From Terriglobia bacterium (GTDB lineage Bacteria; Acidobacteriota; Terriglobia; Acidiferrales; UBA7541), in assembly GCA_020073605.1 (NCBI GenBank), contig JAIQEW010000001.1:310001-374000 (forward strand): a stretch of 64,000 nucleotides of DNA, in the 5' to 3' direction. A program made the position numbers and the translations under genes. Every line of letters begins with the position of its first letter. The stretch's first letter is position 1. Under the pieces are notes generated by a model. That model was not told where the DNA came from and ran no database searches. It saw only the letters and a program-made list of their open reading frames with translations. Shown piece after piece: positions 53,260 through 64,000 of this stretch.

Positions 53260-53916
53260 ATGTCACAGATCTTCCATCGCAGCACGAACCTGGTCTCCCG
53301 CGTCAGCATCTATGGCGCGGTTCTGATCATCGGCGCACTCGGCTACGCGCTCTACGCGATTGCGATGTCGCCGTGGTACACGGACCAGAACGTCAAGCGG
53401 CAGCAGCCCGTGCCGTTCAGCCACCGTCACCATGCGGGCGAGCTCGGCATCGACTGCCGCTACTGCCACACCTCGGTTGAAAAGTCGTCTTTCGCCGGCG
53501 TGCCCCCGACGCAGACGTGCATGACCTGCCATTCGCAGATCTGGACGAACTCCTCCATGCTCGAGCCGGTGCGCGCGAGCTATCGTGACGACACTTCGCT
53601 TCCGTGGGTCCGGGTCAACGCGCTGCCCGACTTTGTGTACTTCGATCACAGCATTCATGTTTCCAAGGGTGTCGGCTGTACCACCTGCCACGGACAAGTC
53701 GCGGAAATGGCTTTGACGGAGCGTGCAGGCACGCTCTACATGTCGTGGTGCCTGAATTGCCATCGCCAGCCGGAAAAATTCGTTCGGGACAAATCCGAAG
53801 TCTTCAATCCGTACTACGAGTCGCCCTCGGCTGCGAAGCAGCTCGAGCTCGGGCGCAAGCTCGTGAAGGAATACAAGATTCAGAGCTATCAGCACTGCTC
53901 GACGTGTCACCGATGA
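53260..53916 (+). CDS. actA: Alternative complex III pentahaem cytochrome c (subunit A)
   Basis: 218 residues: an N-terminal anchor span (VSIYGAVLIIGALGYALYAI), then five C-x-x-C-H haem motifs (first at C66: CRYCH, then CMTCH, CTTCH, CLNCH, CSTCH) with FSHRHHAGEL and FDHSIHVSKG supplying axial His residues. This is the size and haem count of ActA, which passes electrons from the quinol site toward the terminal oxidase. It sits between actC and actB, 21 and 10 bases from them. Confidence 0.94.
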   Translation: MSQIFHRSTNLVSRVSIYGAVLIIGALGYALYAIAMSPWYTDQNVKRQQPVPFSHRHHAGELGIDCRYCHTSVEKSSFAGVPPTQTCMTCHSQIWTNSSMLEPVRASYRDDTSLPWVRVNALPDFVYFDHSIHVSKGVGCTTCHGQVAEMALTERAGTLYMSWCLNCHRQPEKFVRDKSEVFNPYYESPSAAKQLELGRKLVKEYKIQSYQHCSTCHR

Positions 53917-53926
53917 AAGCGAAACG

Positions 53927-56900
53927 ATGACCCAAGACTCCAACCCGAAGAATTCGATCGACCTCGCGGCGGCACGCGCGAAGCTCGCCGGGGAAGGCGG
54001 CCGGCGTTTCTGGCAGAGTCTCGAAGAGCTGTCGGACACGAAGGAATACCGCAACTTCCTCGAGAACGAGTTTCCGGCGAATTCCGAAAAGGATGCGGAG
54101 GGAGTCAATCGCCGCGACGTCCTGAAATTGATGGCTGCGTCGGCGGCCATGGCGGGGTTGAGCGCGTGCACCAAGCTGCCGACCCAGAAGATTGTTCCCT
54201 ATGTGCGGCCTCCCGAGCAGATCATTCCCGGTCGTCCGCTGTTCTATGCGACCTCGACGCAGCAGGGAGGCGTCGCCACAGGCGTCCTTGTGGAAAGCCA
54301 CATGGGGCGGCCCACGAAGATCGAAGGCAATCCGGAGCATCCCGGCAGCCTCGGCAGCTCGGATGTCTTCACACAGGCCTCGATCCTGCACCTGTACGAT
54401 CCCGACCGCTCTCAGACGGTGATGTACGAGGGTCGCGTGAGCGCCTGGAGCGACTTTGTCGCTGCGATAGGGAACGCGCGCACTCGCCTCAGTCCAAAGG
54501 GCGCCGGGCTGTGTTTCTTGACGAGAACTGTCACGTCTCCGACGCTTGGCTCGCAGATGCGCGGTCTTCTCGCGCAATTTCCCGAAGCGAAATGGCATCA
54601 GTATGAGCCGTGCGGGCAGGATTCCGCGCGCGAAGGGGCGCGACTCGCCTTCGGCCGTCCGGTCAACACCGTCTATCACTTCGATCAGGCGGATGTGATC
54701 GTGTCGCTCGATGCGGATTTTCTCTCCCGCGGACCGGGGCACGTACGGTACGCTCGCGAATTTTCTTCCCGCCGCGATCTTTCGGCCGGGTCCGCTTCGA
54801 AGGTGAATCGCCTCTATGTTGCGGAGAGCATGCCGACGGGCACCGGAGCTTCGGCGGATCATCGGTTGCCATTGCGCTCGGCGGACATCGACGATCTGGC
54901 ACGGCAACTCGCGGCGGCTGTGGGTGTGGCCGTTCCTCCCAGCGCGAACGCGAGTGCGAAGATTCCAGCCACTTGGGTGAGCGCCGTCGGACGGGATCTC
55001 GCCGCCCATCGAGGATCGAGTCTCGTGATTGCGGGAGAGCAGCAGTCGGCGTTCGTGCATGCGCTGGCCCATGCGATCAATGCGGCCCTCGGCAACGTGG
55101 GCAAGACGGTGGTTTACACCGAGTCGATCGAAGCGAATCCGGTGAACCAGCTCGAATCGCTGCGCGATCTCGTCAACGATCTGAATGCCGGCCGCGTCGA
55201 GATGCTGGTGATCATCGACGGCAACCCGGTCTATGACGCGCCCGCTGATTTCAATTTTGCGGACGCGCTTCAGAGGGCGAAGCTGCGCGTTCATTCCGGC
55301 CTCTATAAGGATGAGACGGCCGAGCTTTGCCACTGGCACGCGCCTGCCGCGCATTTTCTCGAGTCCTGGAGCGACGCCCGCGCGTTCGACGGCACAGTCG
55401 GCATCGTCCAGCCGCTCATCGCGCCGCTCTATGATGGCCACACGGCCCATGAGGTGCTCGCCACGTTCACCGGCGATTCCGGAAAATCGGGACACGATCT
55501 GGTCCGCAACTACTGGCAGAGCCAGCGGCCCGAAAAAGACAAAGCCTTCGAAACGCTCTGGGAGACCTCGCTGCACGACGGATTGATCGCCGGAACGGCG
55601 CTGCCCGCGATCTCCGTTGCGCTTCACGCGGACTTCGTGAGTTTGGGCCGGTCGCAGGCAACGAGTGGCGACGCGAGCACGCTCGAAGTCGTCTTCCGCC
55701 CCGACCCGTCGATCGGCGACGGCGAGTATGCGAACAACGGCTGGTTGCAGGAGCTTCCGAAGCCTGTCACCAGAATTACGTGGGATAACGCGGCGATGAT
55801 CAGCCCCGGGACCGCGCAGCAGCGCGGCCTTACGACCGGCGACTACGTCTCGCTCAAGCTTGGGGACCGCACCATGCATGCCGGTGTTTACATCGTGCCG
55901 GGCCACGCGGATAACTGCGTCACGCTCCACCTCGGTTACGGCCGCAGCCGCGCCGGAAACGTGGGAACCGGCCCCGGCTTCAACGCCTATCTGCTGCGCA
56001 ATTCCTCGTCGCCGTCGATTGGGCACGGCCTTCAGATCGAGAAGACGGGCGAGAAGTATTACTTCGCCTCCATCCAGCAGCAGTACACCATCGATGTCGA
56101 AGGGCATCCCGCCGAAGAAGAAAGCCAGGCCGCCTTCAGCCGCGACCTCGTGCGCATCACGACGCTCGAAGAATTCCGCAAGGATCCGGCCTTCGCCAAG
56201 AGAGAAGAAGAGGAAAAGACGAAGGACCTGACGATGTACCCCGGCTTCAAGTACGACGGCTACGCTTGGGGCATGTCGATCGACCTGAACCGCTGCATCG
56301 GATGCAATGCCTGCGTGGTCGCCTGCCAGTCGGAAAATAACATCGCCGTCGTCGGCAAGGACCAGGTGATGCGCGGCCGCGTGATGCACTGGATTCGCAT
56401 CGACACGTATTTCCGCGGCAACCTCGACAATCCCGAGATGTACTACGAACCGCTGCCCTGCCAGCAATGCGAGAACGCGCCTTGCGAGTATGTCTGCCCG
56501 GTGGCCGCGACCACGCACAGCCCCGAGGGCCTGAACGACATGACGTACAACCGCTGCGTCGGCACGCGGTATTGCTCGAACAACTGCCCCTACAAGGTTC
56601 GCCGGTTCAATTATTTCCTCTACTCGGACTTCAAGACGCCGAGTCTCTACGGCATGCGCAATCCGAACGTCACCGTTCGCAGCCGCGGAGTCATGGAAAA
56701 GTGCACCTACTGCGTCCAGCGGATCAATGCGGCCAGGATTCGGTCCGAGGAAGAAAACCGCACGATACGCGACGGCGAAATCATCACGGCCTGCCAGAGC
56801 GCGTGCCCGGCCGAAGCGATTGTGTTCGGCAACATCAACGATCCGAACAGCCGCGTTTCGAAACTCAAGGCGCAAACGCGCGATTACAGCTTGTTGGACG

Positions 56901-56971
56901 ATCTGAATACGCGCCCGCGGACCACGTATCTGGCCCGCGTGCGGAATCCGAACCCGGAGATTCGCGACTAA
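53927..56971 (+). CDS. actB: Alternative complex III iron-sulphur subunit B (molybdopterin-like plus ferredoxin domains)
   Basis: 1014 residues. A Tat-type motif NRRDVLK at 61-67 and lipobox LSAC at 78-81 lie in an unusually late signal region after about 60 residues. Residues about 90-760 are a molybdopterin-oxidoreductase-like body that in ActB has lost the cofactor. The last 230 residues are a ferredoxin domain with four cysteine clusters: CIGCNACVVACQSENN from C790, CQQCENAPCEYVC, CVGTRYCSNNCPY and CTYCVQ...CQSACP, enough for several Fe-S clusters. It links ActC to ActA electronically. Confidence 0.93.
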   Translation: MTQDSNPKNSIDLAAARAKLAGEGGRRFWQSLEELSDTKEYRNFLENEFPANSEKDAEGVNRRDVLKLMAASAAMAGLSACTKLPTQKIVPYVRPPEQIIPGRPLFYATSTQQGGVATGVLVESHMGRPTKIEGNPEHPGSLGSSDVFTQASILHLYDPDRSQTVMYEGRVSAWSDFVAAIGNARTRLSPKGAGLCFLTRTVTSPTLGSQMRGLLAQFPEAKWHQYEPCGQDSAREGARLAFGRPVNTVYHFDQADVIVSLDADFLSRGPGHVRYAREFSSRRDLSAGSASKVNRLYVAESMPTGTGASADHRLPLRSADIDDLARQLAAAVGVAVPPSANASAKIPATWVSAVGRDLAAHRGSSLVIAGEQQSAFVHALAHAINAALGNVGKTVVYTESIEANPVNQLESLRDLVNDLNAGRVEMLVIIDGNPVYDAPADFNFADALQRAKLRVHSGLYKDETAELCHWHAPAAHFLESWSDARAFDGTVGIVQPLIAPLYDGHTAHEVLATFTGDSGKSGHDLVRNYWQSQRPEKDKAFETLWETSLHDGLIAGTALPAISVALHADFVSLGRSQATSGDASTLEVVFRPDPSIGDGEYANNGWLQELPKPVTRITWDNAAMISPGTAQQRGLTTGDYVSLKLGDRTMHAGVYIVPGHADNCVTLHLGYGRSRAGNVGTGPGFNAYLLRNSSSPSIGHGLQIEKTGEKYYFASIQQQYTIDVEGHPAEEESQAAFSRDLVRITTLEEFRKDPAFAKREEEEKTKDLTMYPGFKYDGYAWGMSIDLNRCIGCNACVVACQSENNIAVVGKDQVMRGRVMHWIRIDTYFRGNLDNPEMYYEPLPCQQCENAPCEYVCPVAATTHSPEGLNDMTYNRCVGTRYCSNNCPYKVRRFNYFLYSDFKTPSLYGMRNPNVTVRSRGVMEKCTYCVQRINAARIRSEEENRTIRDGEIITACQSACPAEAIVFGNINDPNSRVSKLKAQTRDYSLLDDLNTRPRTTYLARVRNPNPEIRD

Positions 56972-56996
56972 GGTCGCGTGGAGCAGCGCTTTCGAC

Positions 56997-57533
56997 ATGA
57001 AACAGAAGCCCATCTACGGAGTGATGGCGGAATTCGAAACGCCCGAGCAGGTACTGGAAGCCGCTCGCCGCACGCGCGACGCGGGCTACCGGAGCATCGA
57101 TGCGTTTTCGCCCATCCCGGTCGAGGGTTTGGCGGAAGCCGTGGGTTTCGATTGGACGGCGCTGCCGATCTTTGTTTTCCTCGGCGGCTTGTTCGGCGGC
57201 TGCACCGGTTTCGGAATGTGCTGGTATGCCAACGTGATCAGCTTTCCGCTGAATGTCGGAGGCAAGCCCTACAACAGCTGGCCGATGTGGATTCCGATCA
57301 CGTTTGAGCTCACGATTCTGGGCGCCTCGCTCACCGCGGTTCTCGGAATGCTCGCGCTCAATGGACTGCCGACGCCGTATCACCCGACGTTCAACGTTCC
57401 GCGATTCGCGATGGCCTCCACGGACCGTTTCTTCCTGTGCATCAAGGCGAAGGACAAGAAGTTCGATCTGGCGCAGGCGAAGGCGTTTTTGGAAGGTTTG
57501 CATCCGCACGGGGTATATGAAATTGAAGATTGA
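56997..57533 (+). CDS. actD: Alternative complex III subunit D (DUF3341)
   Basis: 178 residues with two spans, AEFETPEQVLEAARRTRDAG and RSIDAFSPIPVEGLAEA near the N-terminus being standard DUF3341 (ActD) features, followed by FVFLGGLFGGCTGFGMCWYA. A structural membrane subunit of the complex. Its last 17 bases overlap actE. Confidence 0.92.
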   Translation: MKQKPIYGVMAEFETPEQVLEAARRTRDAGYRSIDAFSPIPVEGLAEAVGFDWTALPIFVFLGGLFGGCTGFGMCWYANVISFPLNVGGKPYNSWPMWIPITFELTILGASLTAVLGMLALNGLPTPYHPTFNVPRFAMASTDRFFLCIKAKDKKFDLAQAKAFLEGLHPHGVYEIED

Positions 57534-58167
57534 CCTCAATCTGGGCGGTTTTGTGCGCCGCGGTCTCGGCGTTGCTTGCCTGAGCGCGCTCGCGATGCTG
57601 AGCGCCGGCTGCCGGCTCGATATGCACCTTCAGCCGAAATACTTGCCCTATGAGTCCACCGACTTTTTCGCCGACGGCCGCTCGGAGCGCCAGCCCGTGC
57701 CGGGAACCGTGGCGCGCGGCCAGTTGCGCGTGGACGAGCTGATGTTTACGGGGCGCGAGAACGGCGTCGCGGCAAGCACGTTTCCGTTTCCCATCACGCG
57801 CGCGGACCTGGAGCGCGGCCGCGAACGCTATAACATCTATTGCACGCCCTGCCACGATTACACCGGCAGCGGACGGGGCATGATCGTGCAGCGCGGTTTT
57901 CCGCAGCCGCCTTCGTATCACATTCAGCGGCTGCGCGACGCTCCGGTCGGCCATTTCTTTGAGGTGATGACCAACGGATTTGGCGCGATGTACAGCTACG
58001 CGGCGCGGATCGATACCGCCGACCGCTGGCGAATCGCGGCTTACATCCGCGTGCTTCAATTGAGCGAGAACGCCACGATCCAGGATGTGCCGGATTCCGA
58101 GCGGCAGAAGCTGTCGCAGCCGGTGGCATCCCAGAGTGCGGGCAAGCAGGCGAGGGAATCGCAATGA
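57517..58167 (+). CDS. actE: Alternative complex III monohaem cytochrome c (subunit E)
   Basis: 216 residues from ATG 57517, inside the end of actD. Lipoprotein signal MLSAGC, so the mature protein is membrane-anchored through Cys. One haem site, IYCTPCHDYTGSGRG, then RGFPQPPSYHI and VMTNGFGAMYSYAARI. ActE is a periplasmic electron carrier of the complex, passing electrons to the oxidase's cytochrome domain. It overlaps actF by 4 bases. Confidence 0.93.
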   Translation: MKLKIDLNLGGFVRRGLGVACLSALAMLSAGCRLDMHLQPKYLPYESTDFFADGRSERQPVPGTVARGQLRVDELMFTGRENGVAASTFPFPITRADLERGRERYNIYCTPCHDYTGSGRGMIVQRGFPQPPSYHIQRLRDAPVGHFFEVMTNGFGAMYSYAARIDTADRWRIAAYIRVLQLSENATIQDVPDSERQKLSQPVASQSAGKQARESQ

Positions 58168-59360
58168 GTTCGTCGGATACAGTTCAGCCGGTTCTCGACC
58201 GCGCGCAGAGGCGGGCTCTGGCGTTGGGCGTGGTCGGCATCGTGGTGGCCGTGTTGCTTGGCTGGCGCGCGCACGATGCGGTCATCGGCTGGCAGAAGTT
58301 TTTGCAGTCGTACCTCTTCGCCTACGTGTTCTGGACCGTGGTTTCTCTGGGTTGCCTGGGCGTCCTGATGCTGCACCATATGACCGGCGGCTGGTGGGGC
58401 TATCCGATCCGGCGAATCGTCGAGGCGGGCTCGCGATTGCTTCCCTTCATGGCCGTGCTGTTTATTCCGCTGGTGTTTGGTCTCGGGAGCCTCTACGAGT
58501 GGGCGCAGCCGGATAAGGTCGCGGCCGATCCGATTCTGGAATACAAGAAGCCGTACCTGAATCCGAGTTTCTTCACGGCGCGGACGATCATTTACTTTGC
58601 GATATGGATCTTGCTCGTATATCTCTTCAACAAATGGTCCGCGGAACAGGATCGCACGGGCGATCCCAGGCTTCAGGGCCGCATGGCGAGTCTGGCGGCG
58701 CCGGGTTTCGTCATCTGGGCGATTACGATGACCGGCGCGATGATCGATTGGGTGATGTCGCTCGATGCTCGCTGGTTTTCCACCATCTACGGCTTGATTT
58801 TCATGATCAGTGGCGGTTTGGCCGCGATGTCGCTTTCGGCGATCGTGGTGCGCTTCCTTTCCGATTACGAGCCTCTTAAGGACTGCGTGGAGCCGAAGCG
58901 GTTCATCGACTTGGGCAACCTGATGCTGGCTCAGGTGCTCTTGTGGACCTACATGTCTTTTTCGCAGTTTCTGATTATCTGGTCTGGCAACCTGAAGAAC
59001 GAGATCCCCTGGTACAAGGAACGCATGGCTGGAAACTGGGGCACGATTGCCGCGACTCTGCTCATCTTCCATTTCTTCGTGCCTTTCTTCCTGCTGTTGC
59101 AGCGAGGTATGAAGCGCCGCATTCGAAACCTAGCAACGATTGCGGTGTTGCTGCTCCTTCTGACGCTTGTGGATGTCTACTGGCAAATCGAGCCGGCCTT
59201 TGGGACGCCACCCGAGCTGAAACTGCTCGATGTTTTCGCCGTGATCGGTATCGGCGGCCTCTGGATCGCCGCGTTTCTCGGCCAGTTGAAGAAGCGGCCT
59301 TTGCTGCCGTTGCACGATCCGCGCTTTGAAGCGGTTTTGGAGCATCAGCATGGCGACTAA
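58164..59360 (+). CDS. actF: Alternative complex III membrane subunit F (NrfD family)
   Basis: 398 residues, about ten spans, with ActF-type blocks LMLHHMTGGWWGYPIRRIVEAG, FFTARTIIYFAIWILLVYLFNKWS (cut by me at the span centre), and LLWTYMSFSQFLIIWSGNL. The second NrfD-like subunit. Its ATG overlaps the actE stop. It ends inside the start of the next gene. Confidence 0.93.
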   Translation: MSSSDTVQPVLDRAQRRALALGVVGIVVAVLLGWRAHDAVIGWQKFLQSYLFAYVFWTVVSLGCLGVLMLHHMTGGWWGYPIRRIVEAGSRLLPFMAVLFIPLVFGLGSLYEWAQPDKVAADPILEYKKPYLNPSFFTARTIIYFAIWILLVYLFNKWSAEQDRTGDPRLQGRMASLAAPGFVIWAITMTGAMIDWVMSLDARWFSTIYGLIFMISGGLAAMSLSAIVVRFLSDYEPLKDCVEPKRFIDLGNLMLAQVLLWTYMSFSQFLIIWSGNLKNEIPWYKERMAGNWGTIAATLLIFHFFVPFFLLLQRGMKRRIRNLATIAVLLLLLTLVDVYWQIEPAFGTPPELKLLDVFAVIGIGGLWIAAFLGQLKKRPLLPLHDPRFEAVLEHQHGD

Positions 59361-59868
59361 GAAGCCCGAAACCCATAACGCTCCGGTCGATCGCGGGCTT
59401 GGGTACGAGCCGCGCGACGCCAATGTCAAAGCCTTGTTGCAATTTGGCTTCTGGATGGCTGTGGTGCTTGCTGTCACCATGGTGGGGATGAAATATACGT
59501 TTGATTATTTCAAGAAGGACATTCCGCTCGGTCCCACGGCTTCGCCGATGGTGAAAGAGACCGACCGCATGCTTCCGCCGAGCCCGCGCCTTCAAGTGCA
59601 GCCGCACGTCGAGCTGCAGGATTATTGCGCGGCACAGCAACGGGACGTAAACACCTACGGTTGGGTGAACCAGCAAAGCGGAGTTGTGCGCCTTCCCGTG
59701 GATCGCGCGATGGATCTGGCGCTGGCGCGCGGATTGCCCGCGCGCTCGGCGGGCGCCGTCGACACACCTACGGTTGCCGGTGAAACCGATGTGCAGGGAC
59801 AGTGCGGTTACCTGACGGAGGTTGAGGCGAAGGGACCATCAGGCGAAGGCGGCGAAGCAAAGCAGTAG
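59350..59868 (+). CDS. Unrecognised single-span protein between actF and sco
   Basis: 172 residues from ATG 59350, overlapping the actF stop. One span (LLQFGFWMAVVLAVTMVGM) after a 30-residue cytoplasmic start, then about 120 periplasmic residues with one isolated Cys pair (DYCAAQQ, QGQCGY) and VNQQSGVVRLPVDRAMDLAL, a segment that resembles linker parts of oxidase-associated proteins. I do not recognise the family. Its place inside the ACIII-caa3 operon suggests assembly or an accessory subunit. Confidence 0.75.
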   Translation: MATKKPETHNAPVDRGLGYEPRDANVKALLQFGFWMAVVLAVTMVGMKYTFDYFKKDIPLGPTASPMVKETDRMLPPSPRLQVQPHVELQDYCAAQQRDVNTYGWVNQQSGVVRLPVDRAMDLALARGLPARSAGAVDTPTVAGETDVQGQCGYLTEVEAKGPSGEGGEAKQ

Positions 59869-59895
59869 GCGAAGCCGGATCGTAAGAAGACGCGA

Positions 59896-60786
59896 ATGGA
59901 AGCGGGGAAAGGAATCGCGATACCAGTGAAGTTCCGGGCCAACTCGATGCGAACGTGGTTGATGGGCGCTGCTCTGGCGTCGGCGCTTCTGGCGCACCCG
60001 TCAACGGCCTCTGCGCAGTTCACCGACCCGACCCAGGGTATCGGCGTGCGTCCCGAGCTGCTGAAAGACGTCGGCATCGACCAGAAGCTCAATAACACGA
60101 TTCCGCTCGGGCTTACGTTTCGCGACGAACACGGCCGTACGGTCGAGTTGGGCCAGTACTTTACGGGCAAGCCCGTAATTCTCACTCTCGTCTATTACAA
60201 TTGCCCGATGCTTTGCACGCAGGTGCTGAACGCTCTGGACCGGAGCATGCAGCTGATTCCCATGGAGATCGGCAAGGACTTCAACGTCCTGACGGTGAGC
60301 ATCGATCCTACCGAGACGCCGAGACTCGCCGAGGCCAAGTGGGCGCTCTATACGGGTATGTACAGGCGGCCGGGCGGGCCGCAGGGCTGGCACTTCCTGA
60401 CGGGAGACGAGCCCCAGATCAAGCAGCTCGCGGATGCGGTCGGGTTCCGATACGCGTATGATCCGGATTCGAAGCAATACGCCCACGCGAGCGCGATCAT
60501 GCTTCTGACGGGCGAGGGCAAGATTTCCCGCTACTTCTGGGGCGTGACGTACCCGGAACGCGATCTGCGCCTCGGGCTCGTGGAGGCATCGGAAGGAAAG
60601 ATCGGCTCGCCGGTGGATCAGGTTCTCCTGTTTTGTTATCACTACGACCCCCACACCGGAAAATACGGGCTGCTGGTGTCGCGCATGATTCAGTTGGGGG
60701 GACTCTTGACCGTGTTGATCGGCGGGCTTTTCCTGATTCTGCTGTTCCGGGGCGAACATTACGCGCTTCCCGGCAGAAGGGTATGA
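59896..60786 (+). CDS. Sco1/SenC-type copper chaperone with C-terminal membrane span
   Basis: 296 residues; start at 59896 or the in-frame ATG at 59947 (MRTWLMGAALASALLAHPST, a signal peptide). The Sco copper site is CPMLC in YYNCPMLCTQVLNAL, with the distal His in the YAHASAIMLL region, on a thioredoxin fold. A C-terminal span (GGLLTVLIGGLFLILLF) is added, which is unusual for Sco but seen in oxidase-linked forms. It would load the CuA centre of CoxB, the next gene. Confidence 0.88.
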   Translation: MEAGKGIAIPVKFRANSMRTWLMGAALASALLAHPSTASAQFTDPTQGIGVRPELLKDVGIDQKLNNTIPLGLTFRDEHGRTVELGQYFTGKPVILTLVYYNCPMLCTQVLNALDRSMQLIPMEIGKDFNVLTVSIDPTETPRLAEAKWALYTGMYRRPGGPQGWHFLTGDEPQIKQLADAVGFRYAYDPDSKQYAHASAIMLLTGEGKISRYFWGVTYPERDLRLGLVEASEGKIGSPVDQVLLFCYHYDPHTGKYGLLVSRMIQLGGLLTVLIGGLFLILLFRGEHYALPGRRV

Positions 60787-60834
60787 GGCACGCGCTCGTA
60801 AGGCGCGGCGCTTGCAAAGGATCTCAACGGAACG

Positions 60835-61823
60835 GTGATGATGGGCTTCTTTCAATTCGGGATTAATTCTCTGGCGGCGCTCATGGATATTCCCATGCAG
60901 CCGCCCGTGGCTTCTTCGATTGCCGAGGGCGTGGACCAGCTATATCTCTTGCTGACCGGCATCACGCTGTTCTTCAGCGTGCTGATCTTCTCGATCATTT
61001 TCTACTTCATGATCAAGTATCGCCGGCGGTCCGAGGGCGAGGTTCCTCCGGAAACTCACTCGTCGCTGTTCCTCGAGCTGGCCTGGACCATTATTCCGTC
61101 GCTGATGTGCGTCGTATTGTTCGTATGGTCCTCAAGCCTCTATATACGCAACGCGCGTCCACCCGCGGCTTCCACCGAGATCTTCGTCATCGGAAAGCAG
61201 TGGATGTGGCATATCCAGCATCCTGAGGGGCCCCGCGAGATCAACGAGCTTCATGTGCCGATCGGCGTTCCCGTCAAGCTGACGATGACTTCGCAGGACG
61301 TGATTCACGATTTCTACATCCCCGCTTTCCGTGTGAAGAAGGACGTGCTGCCTGGCCGATACTCCTCTCTTTGGTTCCAGCCGACCCAGACCGGCACGTT
61401 TCACCTCTTCTGCGCGCAGTATTGCGGCACGAACCACTCCGAGATGATCGGCTGGGTGTACGTGATGACTCCCACGGACTACGCGGCGTGGCTGGCGGGC
61501 GGGGAAAAGACCGAGTCCATGGCGCAGCAGGGCGAGCGCTTGTTCAGCCAGTTTGGCTGCGGCAGTTGCCACACGCCCGAAGCCGGCGGCCGTGCGCCGT
61601 CGCTTGTGGGGCTGTACGGCAAGCCGCAAAAGCTGCAGAGTGGCGAGACGCGGGTCGTGGATGAAGCCCTCATCCGGCAGGCCATCCTCGTACCGAACAC
61701 CGTCCGCATCGGCAATTTTGAGCCCATCATGCCGACTTATCAGGGGCAGATAGATGAGGAGCAGATGCTGCAATTGATTGCGTATGTGAAGTCCCTCGGC
61801 TCGGCTGAAAGGACAAACGGGCA

Positions 61824-61827
<4 letters not shown>
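60835..61827 (+). CDS. coxB: Cytochrome c oxidase subunit II with fused cytochrome c (caa3 type)
   Basis: About 330 residues; the start is one of GTG 60835, ATG 60838 or ATG 60841. Two spans ([20 protein letters not shown] and a second near 85-105), the CuA cupredoxin domain with [33 protein letters not shown] and the CuA ligands in [13 protein letters not shown], then a C-terminal cytochrome c ([18 protein letters not shown] and MPTYQGQ for the Met ligand). The fusion lets it take electrons directly from ActE-type cytochrome. Confidence 0.95.
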
Positions 61828-63441
<1,614 letters not shown>

Positions 63442-63449
<8 letters not shown>

Positions 63450-64000
63450 ACTTTCAGCTCACGGCGCGCATCCGCCCGGATTCGCGCACCAGTTTGAGAC
63501 CGTAGCGCAACAGCAGGAAGCTGGAAGACTCGGCATGTGGGTCTTTCTGGTCACAGAAATCCTGTTTTTTGGCGGGATGTTCACGGCGTACACCATCTAT
63601 CGGGCGCTGCACTATGAGTCGTTCGTCACGGGCAGCCATTTGCTCAAGGTCAAATTCGGCGCCACCAACACATACGTGCTGATCTGCAGCAGCTTGACGA
63701 TGGCGTTGGCGATCCGCTCCGCTCAGACCGGCAAGCGGAAGGGCCAAATCATCTTCTGGCTGATTCTCACGATGATTTTTGGCGCGCTGTTCCTGGGCCT
63801 CAAGCTCAGGTTTGAATGGTATTTCGACTATCTGGAAGGCATCATCCCGGGCGTAAGCTGGGCGTACAGCGGTGCTCATGCTCCGGGCGTCAAGATGTTC
63901 ATGTGCTTTTATTTCTTCATGACGGGCTTGCACGCTCTGCACATGATCGTTGGCCTCGGCATCCTGACGGCGCTTGTGATCATGACGGCGCGCAACAGGT
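63442..64000 (+). CDS. coxC: Cytochrome c oxidase subunit III (3' end outside window)
   Basis: GTG at 63442 overlaps the coxA stop by 8 bases. The 186 visible residues begin [18 protein letters not shown], have [28 protein letters not shown] and later [20 protein letters not shown], the subunit III pattern (HHL-type Glu region in the second block). The gene continues past base 64000. Subunit III helps sustain proton uptake to the oxidase. Confidence 0.92.

Noticed and set aside
53804..57013. A 1069-codon open frame antisense to actB
   Set aside because: High-GC genes leave long open antisense frames; this one has no family motif, shows biased His/Arg/Val composition, and lies entirely against a well-supported gene.

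Overview
The window reads as a chromosomal segment of a high-GC, Gram-negative, aerobic bacterium, most likely an Acidobacteriota (Terriglobia-like) member. That placement is inferred from the combination of a fused aroD-aroE gene, lipid A genes using LpxI, a TonB-like protein with a long cytoplasmic N-terminus, alternative complex III with a caa3-type oxidase, and the protein families themselves; no rRNA or tRNA gene is present to confirm it. Genes are packed tightly, often with 4-base ATGA/GTGA/TTGA overlaps. I saw no insertion sequence, prophage, integron or CRISPR array.

Layout. 1-2.6 kb: the end of an unrecognised gene, then a minus-strand group with an RsbW-like protein, a 57-residue Cys-rich protein (overlapping it, GTG start) and a one-ring Clp/Hsp100 ATPase. 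2.8-11 kb: a phosphate regulon, phoB-phoR-phoU, a stem-loop, a Pho box, then pstS-pstC-pstA-pstB and a second phoU. 11-15.2 kb: an MTHFR-like protein, a secreted DUF8021-like protein and a quinohaemoprotein dehydrogenase whose active site carries the D-x-D signature of lanthanide-dependent enzymes. 15.2-20.7 kb: coaD, an aminotransferase, and manA-manC-phosphomannomutase for nucleotide-sugar supply. 20.7-26.6 kb, minus strand: a secreted Asp/Arg/His-rich repeat protein, nusB-ribH, a TPR-GAF-degenerate GGDEF protein, a flippase-like protein and a DUF421 protein.

26.8-30.7 kb: hflX (with a possible leaderless upstream peptide), a 440-base gene-free stretch carrying a good sigma-70-type promoter, pgsA, an AMMECR1 protein and a secreted protein made of two similar halves. 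30.8-35.6 kb: fused aroDE, trpE and trpG, with trpD convergent and its stop codon touching that of trpG. 35.7-40.1 kb: sucC-sucD-ndk, a DUF2905 membrane protein and xseA. 40.1-48.7 kb, minus strand: lepA with a low-GC orphan gene downstream, a TetR regulator with a palindromic operator over its start codon, miaA, a 31-residue membrane micro-protein, a TonB-like protein, a Gfo/Idh/MocA oxidoreductase and lpxI-lpxA-fabZ. 48.8-51.4 kb: an M20 peptidase and a TPR metalloprotease.

51.6-64 kb: one long respiratory operon. Alternative complex III genes in the order C-A-B-D-E-F are followed by an unrecognised single-span membrane protein, a Sco-type copper chaperone, and caa3 oxidase subunits II (with fused cytochrome c), I and III; subunit III runs off the window. 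Together these would oxidise quinol and pass electrons to oxygen without a bc1 complex.

The best leads for something undescribed are the coupled 31-residue peptide between tonB and miaA, the four R-[TV]-[LV]-V-P motifs spaced about 30 residues apart in the TonB-like protein, the Cys-rich micro-protein, the D-x-D quinohaemoprotein, and a recurring -10-like hexamer 8-10 bases before start codons that suggests widespread leaderless transcription.
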